Origin: Lysinibacillus xylanilyticus
GTDB lineage: Bacteria > Bacillota > Bacilli > Bacillales_A > Planococcaceae
Assembly (NCBI RefSeq): GCF_001708185.1
Contig: NZ_MDDN01000001.1
Span: 496,001 to 560,000 of the forward strand
Reading direction: 5' to 3'
DNA length: 64,000 bases
How positions within the stretch are numbered: position 1 is the stretch's first letter; each line of letters opens with the position of its first letter. Below, in pieces: positions 25,345 to 34,928 of this stretch. The notes beneath the pieces are model-generated. The model saw only the letters and a program-made list of their open reading frames with translations. It was not told the DNA's origin and searched no databases. The translations under genes were made by a program, and so were the position numbers.

Positions 25345-26484
25345 CTAAGTCGAATTTTTATTTCTGTCAAATCCGCTTACTACGAAGACAAGTATATGAA
25401 GCACATTAAAATAGAGAATTTCAAATGTAGATACACCAAGTGCAGCAACAACGACGAAGACCGTAAACACTAGCTGTTTGTCCATTTGACTATGGCCTTT
25501 CGCAATCGAAATAAGAAAGACAGCATAACATACTAGCGACAGTAAGCCCGCCTCCTGCAATATATTGACAAATGTATTGTGGGCATGGGAAACTCCAATT
25601 GCCCATAGTGATTCAGCACCATGTCCCCAAAAATTAAAATGCTCAAATACATATTTCCATATTTCAAGACGACCATCTGTAATATTTGTAGATTTTTTCT
25701 CCATTTTCAAAAGAATACTTTGAAACGCCTTCTGCATCATTTCAACTTCATTAATAGCTATTTCTAGTATTAAACAAGCTGCTATCAATAAAAAAATAAA
25801 TTTTAATAATGGTAAAAATCTTTTTTTCATCCTTTTTACTACTAAGACAATCATTACTATTGTCACAATGGCAATTGTTAATAATGATGTACGTGCGTTT
25901 GACAGCATAATGACATACAAAGCAAATAAATAAATAATTGTATAAACCCCTAAAAGAATAGTTAATTTCAGCTGCCGGTGCCCCTCCAGCATCGCCACTA
26001 TTATTTCATATAGCTTCATAAGAACCACAACCATCAAACCAATCATAGAAAATCCTAATGTATTTGGATTTTCAAATATCCCTGAAAAAGCACCAAACAT
26101 AAAATGATTTTCTTGAAAACACAAAATAAGAAATGGTATATATGCTAATAAAACACCATTAAGGACAACTTCTTTCACATTCTTTCTCACGATATCATTA
26201 AAGAAAATCGCTACTGCTAAAAAAATGCAAAATAGCTGAAGACTATTTTTTAATAGCCCTATGTCCTGATTGACCCCTGCGGAAACAACACAAAAAAAAG
26301 TATATGAACTAAAAAACAGGCTGGCCTGTACATTTTGGATGATTATTTTTTTATGCATTAGAAAGGATAGAAGGATTATTATTAGGCTAATTAACAATGT
26401 TAATTTATGATAAATCCCTTCAACGGGTTGCATTAAGCTCATAAATATAAGGGCGCTAAACAGTAGCGTGGAACACAATTTCAT
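25345..26484 (-). CDS. O-antigen/capsule polymerase, Wzy-like
   Basis: A 379-residue polytopic protein with about ten hydrophobic segments. A large external loop between the late segments carries the Wzy_C-type region with ARTSLL near residue 200 and a second part ending GHGAESLWAIGVSHAHNTFVNILQEAG near 285-310, typical for O-antigen ligases and polymerases. It would polymerise repeat units outside the membrane. It lies between the phosphatase and modulator genes. Distinguishing polymerase from ligase by sequence alone is unsafe; the locus context favours polymerase. Confidence 0.82.
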   Translation of the reverse strand: MKLCSTLLFSALIFMSLMQPVEGIYHKLTLLISLIIILLSFLMHKKIIIQNVQASLFFSSYTFFCVVSAGVNQDIGLLKNSLQLFCIFLAVAIFFNDIVRKNVKEVVLNGVLLAYIPFLILCFQENHFMFGAFSGIFENPNTLGFSMIGLMVVVLMKLYEIIVAMLEGHRQLKLTILLGVYTIIYLFALYVIMLSNARTSLLTIAIVTIVMIVLVVKRMKKRFLPLLKFIFLLIAACLILEIAINEVEMMQKAFQSILLKMEKKSTNITDGRLEIWKYVFEHFNFWGHGAESLWAIGVSHAHNTFVNILQEAGLLSLVCYAVFLISIAKGHSQMDKQLVFTVFVVVAALGVSTFEILYFNVLHILVFVVSGFDRNKNST

Positions 26485-26507
26485 CTAAAAATCACGCTCA
26501 ATTCTAG

Positions 26508-27278
26508 TTAGATTGAAAAAAAAGCCCACCATTTCTTCGTGTAGATTTTGTCCAATTCAAGCGGAAGTATCGGCTTGTTTGCAATGACAAGTGCATTATT
26601 CTTTAAGAGTTGATCGACAGCATCTAGCTCCTTCTGCTTTTCAAGGTAATTGAGAGCTCTGTTATAAAGAAATGGCCTCGATGTTACATTATGCGCGTCG
26701 GATCCAAATGTATGAATATAATTCGCTCTCACTAACGCTAACGATAAACGCTGTACCTCTTTACCATAAAGACCTGTTAAACTTCCAGCCGTTATTTGCG
26801 TTAATGCACCTTCTCGAATCAATATTTCAAGTCGCGTCGGTTTTTCTCTAATGGCGTAGTTTCGTTCAGGATGCGCAAGGATTGGTGTATAACCCGCTGC
26901 CTTCAACAGAATAATCATTCTTTTCGTATACGCAGGGATTGTGCTAGAGGGTAATTCTAAAAGAATGTAGTTAGAACTCGCTAATGTATGAAGTTGCTTT
27001 TGCATTATCAAAGTATGTAGTTCTTCATGTAAACGCACTTCATGCCCTGTATGCAGTATGATTGGTATCTGATGCTTCTCTAATTCTTGTCGTAGATATA
27101 TTGTTTGCTCCTCTACAAGTGAATAATTAACATGATATTGAGGATGCATCACATGCGACGTACAAATTATTTCTGTTATTCCTTCACTAGATGCTTGCTG
27201 CAACATCTTTAATGATTCCGCTTTATTTTTTGGCCCATCATCAACACCGAATAATAAATGTGCATGTATATCAATCAT
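26508..27278 (-). CDS. PHP-type tyrosine phosphatase (CpsB/YwqE-like)
   Basis: A 256-residue manganese-dependent phosphotyrosine phosphatase. Motifs are IDIHAHLLFGVDDGPKN at residues 2-18, CTSHVMHPQYH near 39, TGHEVRLHEEL near 78, LAHPERNYAI near 135 and FGSDAHNVTSRP near 190. CpsB/YwqE proteins remove phosphate from the C-terminal tyrosines of the BY-kinase and so set capsule output. It is the first gene of the capsule locus. The upstream 150 bp contain no promoter I can assign with confidence. Confidence 0.92.
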   Translation of the reverse strand: MIDIHAHLLFGVDDGPKNKAESLKMLQQASSEGITEIICTSHVMHPQYHVNYSLVEEQTIYLRQELEKHQIPIILHTGHEVRLHEELHTLIMQKQLHTLASSNYILLELPSSTIPAYTKRMIILLKAAGYTPILAHPERNYAIREKPTRLEILIREGALTQITAGSLTGLYGKEVQRLSLALVRANYIHTFGSDAHNVTSRPFLYNRALNYLEKQKELDAVDQLLKNNALVIANKPILPLELDKIYTKKWWAFFSI

Positions 27279-27443
27279 CTATATCACAACTTTCTTCTTT
27301 AATGACTGATTATCTAATTAGCCTTCTTCTCTTTTATGAAAAATACTTGTTAAACATGACTAACATAGTGCTTTTTTCTAGATATGTATCAGATGTTAAA
27401 GTTCAATCTGTGTTTCGGGTTAATCTAACTATCGTTTAGGCCT

Positions 27444-27514
27444 TTCTATCCGTCGCTTTGACCTTTCTATCCATCATTTCCGCTCTTCTATCCGTCGCTT
27501 TAGCTCTCTTATGA
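27444..27514 (+). repeat. 21-bp tandem array, TTCTATCC family
   Basis: TTCTATCC starts at 27444, 27465 and 27486, exactly 21 bp apart, each followed by GTCGCTTTG, ATCATTTCC or GTCGCTTTA. A degraded fourth unit falls at 27507. It lies just outside the rny terminator. Confidence 0.85.
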
Positions 27515-27529
27515 TAGAAACAATAAAAA

Positions 27530-27567
27530 AGAGGCTTCTCTAGATTTTCATCTAGAGAAACCTCTAA
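27530..27567 (-). terminator. rny terminator
   Basis: AGAGG[C]TTCTCTAGA and TCTAGAGAA[A]CCTCT pair as a long stem with one mismatch, followed by TTTTTTATTG on the minus strand. Confidence 0.88.
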
Positions 27568-27576
27568 CTTTCAATA

Positions 27577-29136
27577 TTATTTCGCATACTCCACTGCACG
27601 TGTTTCACGAATGACTGTTACTTTAATATGACCTGGGTAATCAAGTTCTTCTTCGATACGCTTACGGATATCTCGCGCTAAGCGATGTGAAGCCAAGTCA
27701 TCAATTTTTTCAGGTTGTACAATAATACGGATTTCACGACCAGCTTGAATCGCAAATGATTTTTCTACACCATCATAGCTTTCAGAAATTTCTTCTAACT
27801 TTTCAAGTCTGCGGATATAATTTTCAAGTGTCTCACTTCGAGCACCTGGACGAGCTGCTGATAATGCATCAGCTGCAGCTACTAAAACAGCGATAACAGA
27901 TGTTGCTTCTGTATCACCATGGTGAGAAGCAATACTGTTTATAACGACTGGATGTTCTTTGTATTTTGTTGCTAACTCCACACCGATTTCGACGTGACTA
28001 CCTTCAACTTCATGGTCGATTGCCTTACCAATATCATGTAATAAGCCTGCACGACGAGCTAATGCTACGTCTTCACCAAGTTCAGCAGCAAGCAGGCCTG
28101 ATAAATACGCGACTTCAATTGAATGTTTTAGAACGTTTTGTCCATAGCTTGTACGATATTTCATGCGGCCTAAAATCTTCATTAAATCTGGATGTAAATT
28201 ATGAATGCCAATTTCAAATGTTGTTTGCTCACCAGTTTCGCGGATTTGTTCATCCACTTCACGACGAGCTTTTTCCACCATTTCCTCAATTCGAGCAGGG
28301 TGAATGCGGCCATCCTGTACAAGTTTTTCAAGTGCAAGTCGAGCAGTTTCACGACGAATTGGATCAAAGCCTGATAAAATAACCGCTTCTGGAGTATCAT
28401 CAATAATTAAATCTATACCTGTTAACGTTTCCAGCGTACGGATATTTCGACCTTCACGACCAATAATACGACCTTTCATTTCATCATTTGGCAAGTTCAC
28501 GACAGATACTGTTGTTTCTGCAACATGGTCTGCTGCAAAGCGCTGCAGTGCCAGTGATAAAATTTCACGTGCTTTTTTATCTGATTCTTCCTTCGCACGT
28601 GTTTCAGCTTCCTTCGTCATCACAGCAATATCAGTTGCTAGCTCTTTTTCTACTTCTCCTAAGATAATAGCTTTTGCTTCATCTCTAGTTAAAGCAGAAA
28701 TTCGTTCTAGCTCTGTTTTTTGCGAGGCAACGAGCTCGTCCACTTTGCTTTCCATCTGTTCAATATGCTGTTGTCTTTCGGCTAGAGCCTGTTCTTTTCT
28801 CTCTAAGCCTGCTTCTCTCTTATTTAGAGCATCATCTTTGCGATCAAGATTCTCTTCTCTTTGCAATAAACGGTTCTCTTGTTTTTGAAGTTCTAAACGA
28901 CGTTCACGAATGTCATTTTCTGCTTCAGTACGAAATTTGTGAGTTTCATCTTTGGCTTCAAGTAGTGCTTCTTTCTTCAATGCCTCCGCTTCTCGTTTTC
29001 CTTCTTCAACGATTGTTTCAGCAACATGTTTAGCACCAGTGATTTTTGAGTCATTCACTTTTTTCATGTAGATATAGCTAACAGCGGCACCAACGATGAG
29101 TCCAAGCAAAGCGGAGATGATAGTAATTCCATCCAT
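27577..29136 (-). CDS. rny: Ribonuclease Y
   Basis: A 519-residue membrane-anchored endoribonuclease central to mRNA decay. An N-terminal membrane segment ([20 protein letters not shown]) is followed by a long coiled coil rich in Glu, Arg and Lys to about residue 200, then a KH domain ([22 protein letters not shown] near 230) and an HD domain with the metal pair in [12 protein letters not shown] near 365. Length matches B. subtilis RNase Y (520). It has its own promoter and terminator. In B. subtilis ymdB follows directly; here an EPS locus intervenes. Confidence 0.97.
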   Translation of the reverse strand: MDGITIISALLGLIVGAAVSYIYMKKVNDSKITGAKHVAETIVEEGKREAEALKKEALLEAKDETHKFRTEAENDIRERRLELQKQENRLLQREENLDRKDDALNKREAGLERKEQALAERQQHIEQMESKVDELVASQKTELERISALTRDEAKAIILGEVEKELATDIAVMTKEAETRAKEESDKKAREILSLALQRFAADHVAETTVSVVNLPNDEMKGRIIGREGRNIRTLETLTGIDLIIDDTPEAVILSGFDPIRRETARLALEKLVQDGRIHPARIEEMVEKARREVDEQIRETGEQTTFEIGIHNLHPDLMKILGRMKYRTSYGQNVLKHSIEVAYLSGLLAAELGEDVALARRAGLLHDIGKAIDHEVEGSHVEIGVELATKYKEHPVVINSIASHHGDTEATSVIAVLVAAADALSAARPGARSETLENYIRRLEKLEEISESYDGVEKSFAIQAGREIRIIVQPEKIDDLASHRLARDIRKRIEEELDYPGHIKVTVIRETRAVEYAK

Positions 29137-29234
29137 ATGAACACCTCCTCTTGCTATTTGGGTAATACAGTTTCAGTAGGCGCATACATTGCATTGCCTA
29201 TTTAAAGTCATAATTCAGAAATTATACATATTTA

Positions 29235-29263
29235 ATTGTATAGCTAGCCTCAAGCTCTGTCAA
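29235..29263 (-). promoter_or_regulatory. rny sigma-A promoter
   Basis: On the minus strand TTGACA (29258-29263) and TACAAT (29235-29240) are separated by 17 bp, a near-consensus vegetative promoter. The leader to the rny ATG is about 90 bases. The rest of the 29137-29545 gap holds the array at 29419 and the recA terminator. Confidence 0.85.
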
Positions 29264-29418
29264 GGATAGTCGGGCATCTGTTCGCTCTTCTTAAGAAAAA
29301 AGTAAGTCACCTCCATTAAGAGAATTAATTCCCACTACTTTTACACTAACCCATATTTATAATTTTTTGTTAAAGATATAAAAAGCAGTACATAGATAAA
29401 CACATTTTTATGATGACG

Positions 29419-29447
29419 TTCTATCCGTCGTTTCGATAATTCTATTC
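29419..29447 (+). repeat. Two-unit 21-bp repeat, TTCTATCC family
   Basis: TTCTATCC at 29419 and TTCTATTC at 29440 are exactly 21 bp apart; the first is followed by GTCGTTTCG as in the 27444 array. The two arrays of this family flank rny. Confidence 0.7.
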
Positions 29448-29475
29448 ATCCTTATTTTCCAGTATGTATAAATAC

Positions 29476-29520
29476 AAAAAAAGCATTGCTCTCACTCTTA
29501 AGAGTGGGAACAATGCATCT
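29476..29520 (-). terminator. recA terminator
   Basis: GCATTG...CACTCTTAAGAGTG...CAATGC forms a long, nearly symmetrical hairpin, followed by TTTTTTTGTA on the minus strand. Confidence 0.88.
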
Positions 29521-29545
29521 TAACTTATTTCAAATAAGTTAAAAA

Positions 29546-30613
29546 TTATTTTTCGTCTTCAAGTAGAAGTTGTAACTCTTCGTCCATTTCTTCCTCTTCA
29601 TCATGCGCAGCAATTGTGTAAGAAGCAGATGCCATGCCATAAGAAGCACGGATTTTATTCGCGATATCTTCAAGGACTGCTGTATTTTCTTTTAAATACT
29701 GCTTGGCATTTTCACGACCTTGACCAAGGCGCTCATCACCGTAAGCATACCAAGACCCACTTTTTTGAACGATGTCTAATTCAACACCTAAATCGACAGT
29801 TTCGCCCTCTTTTGAAATGCCTTCACCGTACATAATATCAACTTCAGCTGTACGGAACGGTGGTGCTACTTTGTTTTTCACAATTTTAATTTTTGTACGG
29901 TTACCCATTATGTCATTGCCTTGTTTAATAGCTTCCGCACGACGCACTTCTAATCGAACAGAGCTGTAGAATTTAAGCGCGCGACCACCAGGTGTTGTTT
30001 CTGGATTACCAAACATAACACCAATTTTTTCACGTATTTGGTTGATGAAAATGGCAATTGTTTTTGATTTATTAATAGAACCTGAAAGCTTACGTAATGC
30101 TTGAGACATTAAACGAGCTTGTAGTCCGACATGAGAATCACCCATATCTCCTTCAATTTCAGCTTTTGGAACTAAAGCTGCCACGGAGTCAATGACGATG
30201 ATATCAATAGCACCACTACGTACTAAAGCTTCTGCAATTTCAAGTGCTTGTTCTCCTGTATCTGGTTGTGATAATAATAATTCATCAATATTGACACCTA
30301 ATTTTTGTGCGTAAATTGGATCTAGTGCATGCTCGGCATCGATAAATGCTGCTTGTCCGCCCTTTGCTTGTACCTCTGCAATGGCATGAAGAGCAACCGT
30401 TGTTTTACCTGATGATTCAGGGCCATATACTTCAATAATACGTCCACGTGGATAACCGCCAACACCTAATGCAGCATCAAGTGCTAACGAACCACTTGAA
30501 GATGTAGCGATTTCTAAATCCGTCTTTTCACCAAGTTTCATGATAGAACCTTTACCAAAGTTCTTTTCAATTTGTTTTAACGCCTGTTCTAAGGCTGCTT
30601 TACGATCACTCAT
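29546..30613 (-). CDS. recA: Recombinase RecA
   Basis: A 355-residue RecA. Walker A is GPESSGKTT near residue 64, the L1/L2 loop regions [19 protein letters not shown] and [14 protein letters not shown] are intact, and the C-terminus is acidic ([16 protein letters not shown]), as in Bacilli. It catalyses strand exchange and triggers LexA self-cleavage. The promoter and LexA box at 30659-30709 show SOS control, and a terminator on each side makes it largely a single-gene unit after cinA. Confidence 0.98.
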   Translation of the reverse strand: MSDRKAALEQALKQIEKNFGKGSIMKLGEKTDLEIATSSSGSLALDAALGVGGYPRGRIIEVYGPESSGKTTVALHAIAEVQAKGGQAAFIDAEHALDPIYAQKLGVNIDELLLSQPDTGEQALEIAEALVRSGAIDIIVIDSVAALVPKAEIEGDMGDSHVGLQARLMSQALRKLSGSINKSKTIAIFINQIREKIGVMFGNPETTPGGRALKFYSSVRLEVRRAEAIKQGNDIMGNRTKIKIVKNKVAPPFRTAEVDIMYGEGISKEGETVDLGVELDIVQKSGSWYAYGDERLGQGRENAKQYLKENTAVLEDIANKIRASYGMASASYTIAAHDEEEEMDEELQLLLEDEK

Positions 30614-30658
30614 TCCTTTTCCTCCTTCAAAAACTGTTCACTGTTTTTCTCTATCTCT

Positions 30659-30709
30659 ACTATACTTGTTTTTAAGAGAAGACGCAAGAAAAAAGCGAAC
30701 ATTTATTCG
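30659..30709 (-). promoter_or_regulatory. recA promoter with LexA box
   Basis: On the minus strand TTGCGT (30682-30687) and TATAGT (30659-30664) with a 17-bp spacer form a sigma-A promoter. Just upstream, CGAATAAATGTTCG at 30696-30709 matches the Bacillus LexA site (CGAAC-N4-GTTCG) with one change and closely resembles the known B. subtilis recA box. Confidence 0.88.
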
Positions 30710-30725
30710 TTTTTTGTTCAAAATA

Positions 30726-30758
30726 AAAATTTGGGTAACTTTTCTCTACCCAAATTTC
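30726..30758 (-). terminator. cinA terminator
   Basis: AAATTTGGGTA and TACCCAAATTT pair around a short loop, followed on the minus strand by TTTTATTTTG; it lies just upstream of the recA LexA box. Confidence 0.82.
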
Positions 30759-30772
30759 TATTTTCACTTCTA

Positions 30773-32032
30773 TTAGTAGCGTTTTGTAAAGCCTCTTTCT
30801 TCCAAAAGTTGCATTAAATAATGACATGTAAACTTCACCGTACGCAGTCGATTTGTATTACGCATGCCCGATAAATGAAGTAAATACGTAATTGGCTCTT
30901 CATCACCAATTGCAATACCAATCCAAACCGTCCCTACTGGTTGATGATCATGTGCCGTAGGACCTGCCGCACCTGTTAATCCAATACCTATATCCGTACC
31001 AAATTTTTTACGTACTGTACTAGCCATGGCCGCTGCACATTCACTGCTTACAATCCCATGTGTATCTAATAATTCTTTAGAAATACCGAGCTGCTTAATT
31101 TTAGCCCCTTCTGTATACGTAACAACGCCACCGACAAGGGCATCCCCTACACCTGGTATCTCAGCAAGCTCTGACTGAAATAACCCTGCTGTTAAACTTT
31201 CTGCCGCAGCAATTGTTAACTTATTATCTAGTAACATTTCTACTGTTTTAGAGGCAAGAGAATCATCATCGTTGCCGTATTGATAGTCACCAACAAGCGC
31301 TTGAATCTCTGCCACCTTTGCGGCAATAAGCTGCTGCGCTTCTTGTTCCGTTTCTGTCTTGGCAGTTACACGTAATGTAACCTCGCCGTCAGAAGCAAGT
31401 GGAGCAACAGTTGGGTTTGTTTGTGAATCTAAAATATCTTGGACACGTACTTCGAGTTCTGCTTCACCGATTCCATAAAAGCGCATAACGTGAGATGCAA
31501 TAACCCCTCCAGTATTTAACATCACACTAAGCTTCGGCTTTGCCTCAAACTGGAACATCGGCTCAAGTTCTTTGGGTGGTCCTGGAAGCAAAATATACGT
31601 ATGCTCATCTTTTGTTAGTATCATGCCAGGTGCCATACCGTGATGGTTGGCAAGGACCTCACTACCTGCTAGTATTAAAGCCTGCTTACGATTATTTTCC
31701 GTCATTGGACGTCCTCGTTTTGCAAAAAATTGCTCAATATACGTCAGTGCGATCTCATCAAATTCGAGTGAAACGCCAAGATGACGAGCAATCGTTTCCT
31801 TTGTTAAATCATCCTTTGTAGGACCAAGCCCACCAGAAAAAATGATTAAATCAGCACGAGTCTCTGCAACAGCAATAGCCTTTTCTAAACGTTGCGCATT
31901 ATCCCCTACAACAGTGTGATAATACACATTTATCCCTAACTCAGACAACTGGTTAGAAATAAACCTCGCATTTGTATTCGTAATTTGACCAAGCAATAAC
32001 TCTGAGCCAACTGCAAGAATTTCAGCATTCAT
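30773..32032 (-). CDS. cinA: CinA-family competence/damage protein, NMN deamidase
   Basis: A 419-residue CinA. The N-terminal MoaB/MogA-like domain starts AEILAVGSELLLGQITNTNARF and contains IFSGGLGPTKDDLTKETIA near 72 (ADP-ribose pyrophosphatase activity in the family). The C-terminal CinA domain (from about 260) has IAAAESLTAGLFQSELAEIPG and GLTGAAGPTAHDHQPVGTVW, the NMN deamidase site. The ATG at 32032 fits the family start; a TTG three codons upstream is badly spaced. Order pgsA-cinA-recA is that of B. subtilis. Confidence 0.95.
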   Translation of the reverse strand: MNAEILAVGSELLLGQITNTNARFISNQLSELGINVYYHTVVGDNAQRLEKAIAVAETRADLIIFSGGLGPTKDDLTKETIARHLGVSLEFDEIALTYIEQFFAKRGRPMTENNRKQALILAGSEVLANHHGMAPGMILTKDEHTYILLPGPPKELEPMFQFEAKPKLSVMLNTGGVIASHVMRFYGIGEAELEVRVQDILDSQTNPTVAPLASDGEVTLRVTAKTETEQEAQQLIAAKVAEIQALVGDYQYGNDDDSLASKTVEMLLDNKLTIAAAESLTAGLFQSELAEIPGVGDALVGGVVTYTEGAKIKQLGISKELLDTHGIVSSECAAAMASTVRKKFGTDIGIGLTGAAGPTAHDHQPVGTVWIGIAIGDEEPITYLLHLSGMRNTNRLRTVKFTCHYLMQLLEERGFTKRY

Positions 32033-32049
32033 GATCCCCAAGACCTTTC

Positions 32050-32628
32050 TTATTTAGACTCAAGTAAGACACGTCGATTTAGATAGAAATAATCCCATCC
32101 AGACCATACTGTAAAGAACAATGCAATATATAGCATAATTTCATCAAATGGAATACCAATAAGTGTAAAGATTGTATTGTGTAAAAGCGCTGCTGCAATA
32201 GCCATAATTTGAGTCCATGTTTTAATTTTACCAAGCTGATTTGCCGCAACAACTTCTCCTTCGCCTGCCAATATTAAACGAAGACCTGTTACCGCAAACT
32301 CACGGCTAATAATAATTATTATGATCCAGGCAGGCGCCATATCAAGCTCTACCATTAAAATAAAAGCTGCTGAAACTAGCAACTTGTCCGCTAGTGGATC
32401 TAAAAATTTCCCAAATGTTGTCACAAGATTATACTTACGTGCATAATAACCATCCACCCAATCAGTTGTTGAAGCAAAAATAAAAATAAGTGCACCTATA
32501 AAATGATGAACAGGCATCTTCGCACCGAATAGTGACATTGTTCCCCAGTTGAAATCAAACATCATAACAATGACAAAGAACGGAATAAGTAATATTCGAG
32601 AGATGGTAATTTTATTTGGAATGTTCAT
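32050..32628 (-). CDS. pgsA: CDP-diacylglycerol-glycerol-3-phosphate 3-phosphatidyltransferase
   Basis: A 192-residue membrane enzyme that makes phosphatidylglycerol phosphate. It has four to five hydrophobic segments and the CDP-alcohol phosphotransferase signature DWVDGYYARKYNLVTTFGKFLDPLADK near residues 53-79. I chose the ATG at 32628 (MNIPNKITISRILLIP), which begins where the B. subtilis protein begins; the frame could extend six codons upstream. It follows ymfM after a hairpin. Confidence 0.95.
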   Translation of the reverse strand: MNIPNKITISRILLIPFFVIVMMFDFNWGTMSLFGAKMPVHHFIGALIFIFASTTDWVDGYYARKYNLVTTFGKFLDPLADKLLVSAAFILMVELDMAPAWIIIIIISREFAVTGLRLILAGEGEVVAANQLGKIKTWTQIMAIAAALLHNTIFTLIGIPFDEIMLYIALFFTVWSGWDYFYLNRRVLLESK

Positions 32629-32656
32629 TTTTCTAACACCTTTCATGATGAAAGAA

Positions 32657-32680
32657 AGTAGTCATCACTAGATGACTACT
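32657..32680 (-). terminator. Hairpin between ymfM and pgsA
   Basis: AGTAGTCATC and GATGACTACT form a perfect 10-bp stem with a 4-base loop, but only TTTCTTTC follows. It may be a weak terminator or attenuator limiting read-through into pgsA. Confidence 0.5.
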
Positions 32681-33584
32681 ATTCTTTATTGAAATTGATG
32701 ACGATGTTTTGCGTTACAATTTGCTGTGCATACGTTAAAAGCTCGTCATTAATATATATCTTAGCTTGTGCTGAATTACCTAAACGGATACGAGCGTAAT
32801 TTTGAGATGTTGCGTCGAATTCCACTACTTCTCCTGCATTATATACACGTGTATCTTTCAGTAATTCCTGTTGCTGTTGATTTCGAATACCAATAAATGT
32901 AGGGCCTGATACCTCAATACGTATTTTAAATGTATCCGTGCCTGCTAACGTATAAGAAGTCGTAGCTCCATCCGCTTCAATAGCTCCAGCTGAAATCGAT
33001 TGCTTAACCTCTTCAGCTTGTTTTTCATCAGGTGTTTCCTTTGCTGAATCTTTTGAATCTTGTTTAGCATTCGCTTGAGCTTTTTTATCTTCTTTTTCTT
33101 TTTCTTTTTCTGTATCTATTGGTTTTACTTTTGTATCATATTCTATTTCTGATGGAATATCGTCTTTAACATCTGGCATTGCATTATTTTTAGACTGCAT
33201 TAGCACCCAAATCACCACAATAATGACAATGATAAATAAACCAACGATTATTTTTGGCATTGACTCCATCATTTTATTGGAAGGTCCCTTTGAAACTTTT
33301 CTTCTACTTGGGCTATTCGTCATCGATTGACTTACTTGATCATTTTTTGTACCTGGCAGTTCGCTCTTATAGGTTTCTAAAATTTCCTCTGCGTTCAAAC
33401 CTACAGCGTCTGCATATTGTTTAATAAAAGCTCGTACATAAAACGAACCAGGCATAATCGAATAATTGCCCTCTTCAATTCCTACTAAATAACGCTTTTG
33501 AATTTTCGTTATTTCTTGTAAATCGTCTAAGCTGTAGCCTTTAGACAGTCTCGCCTCTTTCAGTCGAGTCCCCAATTCTGCCAC
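32679..33584 (-). CDS. ymfM: RodZ-like cell-shape protein
   Basis: A 301-residue RodZ homologue. A Cro-type helix-turn-helix (LGTRLKEARLSKGYSLDDLQEITKIQ) occupies residues 4-70, followed by a basic stretch, one membrane segment (IIVGLFIIVIIVVIWVLM near 110-128), a highly charged Lys/Glu/Asp linker (about 145-200) and a C-terminal beta-rich domain. RodZ links MreB filaments to the elongation machinery. Start ATG behind TAAAGTAGGTG. It precedes pgsA as in B. subtilis. Confidence 0.92.
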   Translation of the reverse strand: MAELGTRLKEARLSKGYSLDDLQEITKIQKRYLVGIEEGNYSIMPGSFYVRAFIKQYADAVGLNAEEILETYKSELPGTKNDQVSQSMTNSPSRRKVSKGPSNKMMESMPKIIVGLFIIVIIVVIWVLMQSKNNAMPDVKDDIPSEIEYDTKVKPIDTEKEKEKEDKKAQANAKQDSKDSAKETPDEKQAEEVKQSISAGAIEADGATTSYTLAGTDTFKIRIEVSGPTFIGIRNQQQQELLKDTRVYNAGEVVEFDATSQNYARIRLGNSAQAKIYINDELLTYAQQIVTQNIVINFNKE

Positions 33585-33616
33585 TCATAACACCTACTTT
33601 AATATTAAATTAAAAA

Positions 33617-34405
33617 TTAAAATCCTCCAAATGAATCGGATTCGGACATCATATGGTTTTTTTCCATTATTTCATACGTAATTTCTTCATCTGGGTGATG
33701 ACGTAATTCAATGATATAATCAAAATCCTCAATCTTATATTCTGAATGCTGAACAAACATATCTGGATGCTCGACGACCTTAATAGAAGGCATACTCATC
33801 ATTTCACGTACTAGTTGCAAATGCCGTTCATCAGACGAACGACGCGTCACAATGCCATCTAATATAAAAATATTATTGTCACTGAATTCATCACCAGCGA
33901 GTTTATTACGGACAGTCTGCTTAATCATTGTAGATGATAAAAAAATCCATTTTTTATTGGCACATACACTAGCCGCTACAATCGACTCTGTTTTCCCAAC
34001 ACGAGGCATTCCTCGTATTCCAATGAGCTTATGCCCCTCTTTTTTAAAAAGCTCGGCCATAAAGTCAACTAAAATACCAAGTTCATCTCGTACAAAGCGG
34101 AAAGTATTTTTTTCATCTGCATCTCGAGGAATATAATGACCGTGCCTCAGAGCTAAACGATCACGGAGTTTAGGTTGTCGAAATTTGGTAACGTTGATAT
34201 GTTCCATTGTCGAAACAATTGTACGAAAACGTTCAATTGCCTCATCGTTGTCTGTATGCACTAACATACCACGTCGATCCTCATCGACACCATTTATTGA
34301 AATAATATTGACCCGAAGCATCCCTAAAAGTGAAGCAATATCTCCTAATAATCCAGGGCGATTCACCTGAATTTCATATTCAAAGTACCAATCGCTCAAA
34401 CACAC
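33617..34405 (-). CDS. ymfK: DUF3388 protein YmfK
   Basis: A 262-residue cytoplasmic protein. The N-terminal 75 residues look like an ACT domain (YEIQVNRPGLLGDIASLLGMLRVNIISING) and the middle has a P-loop-like GIRGMPRVGKTESIVAAS near residue 132. The function of the family is not established. The start is the GTG at 34405 behind GGAAGG; a TTG two codons later is also possible. It is encoded in the conserved ymf cluster before ymfM. Confidence 0.9.
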   Translation of the reverse strand: MCLSDWYFEYEIQVNRPGLLGDIASLLGMLRVNIISINGVDEDRRGMLVHTDNDEAIERFRTIVSTMEHINVTKFRQPKLRDRLALRHGHYIPRDADEKNTFRFVRDELGILVDFMAELFKKEGHKLIGIRGMPRVGKTESIVAASVCANKKWIFLSSTMIKQTVRNKLAGDEFSDNNIFILDGIVTRRSSDERHLQLVREMMSMPSIKVVEHPDMFVQHSEYKIEDFDYIIELRHHPDEEITYEIMEKNHMMSESDSFGGF

Positions 34406-34596
34406 TCGTTCCCTTCCTATTAGTTAACGTAAAAAATCCTTTATAAGTTCCATCATAGCTGATTTTTTATGTAATTAAAAGTTCGAATATATGGAATTAC
34501 GGCGTTATTTTTAAAAACTTACTATTTTTTTTAAAAGCATTCAAAATAGGCTTACATACGTTCCCTTTTCTATGCGAAAATTGCTTTTTTATATAG

Positions 34597-34628
34597 AAAA
34601 AAGAGGAGATAAACTCTCCTCTTTTTTT
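34597..34628 (-). terminator. ymfJ terminator
   Basis: AAAAGAGGAGA and TCTCCTCTTTT form an 11-bp stem with a short loop, flanked by T-rich sequence on both strands and overlapping the ymfJ stop. Confidence 0.82.
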
Positions 34629-34884
34629 ACTGCACATGCTTATTTTGTACAAGTTTAACGACACAATTCGCCAATGCTTCTTTTTCATCTTCAGAGGCAA
34701 CGCCCCATAAATCCGACAGCACTCGCTCTTGTTCATTTTTAGGATCGACATTTGTCGCCAAATATTCTCCAATTTGTACCGCAGCCTGTTGAATCAATTT
34801 CTTTGGCATACCGCTTGATTCAGCCTGCATAACATTTTGTCCTAAAAACGATGTCCATTTTTGCCAGTTTTCTAAAATGGTCAT
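34627..34884 (-). CDS. ymfJ: DUF3243 protein YmfJ
   Basis: An 85-residue protein, the same length as B. subtilis YmfJ. It starts MTILENWQKWTSFLGQNVMQ at an ATG with AAAGGAGGAGG upstream; an apparent longer frame begins inside the ribosome site and is not used. The sequence is helical and acidic, with no known motif. Function unknown; conserved position between ymfI and ymfK. Confidence 0.9.
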   Translation of the reverse strand: MTILENWQKWTSFLGQNVMQAESSGMPKKLIQQAAVQIGEYLATNVDPKNEQERVLSDLWGVASEDEKEALANCVVKLVQNKHVQ

Positions 34885-34928
34885 ATGTTCCTCCTCCTTT
34901 ACACATGTAGTATGTGCAAAAAAGAAAA

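Noticed and set aside
29137..29340. Leader peptide gene near GGAGGTGA upstream of rny
   Set aside because: No start codon at a proper distance from that site, and it lies upstream of the promoter.
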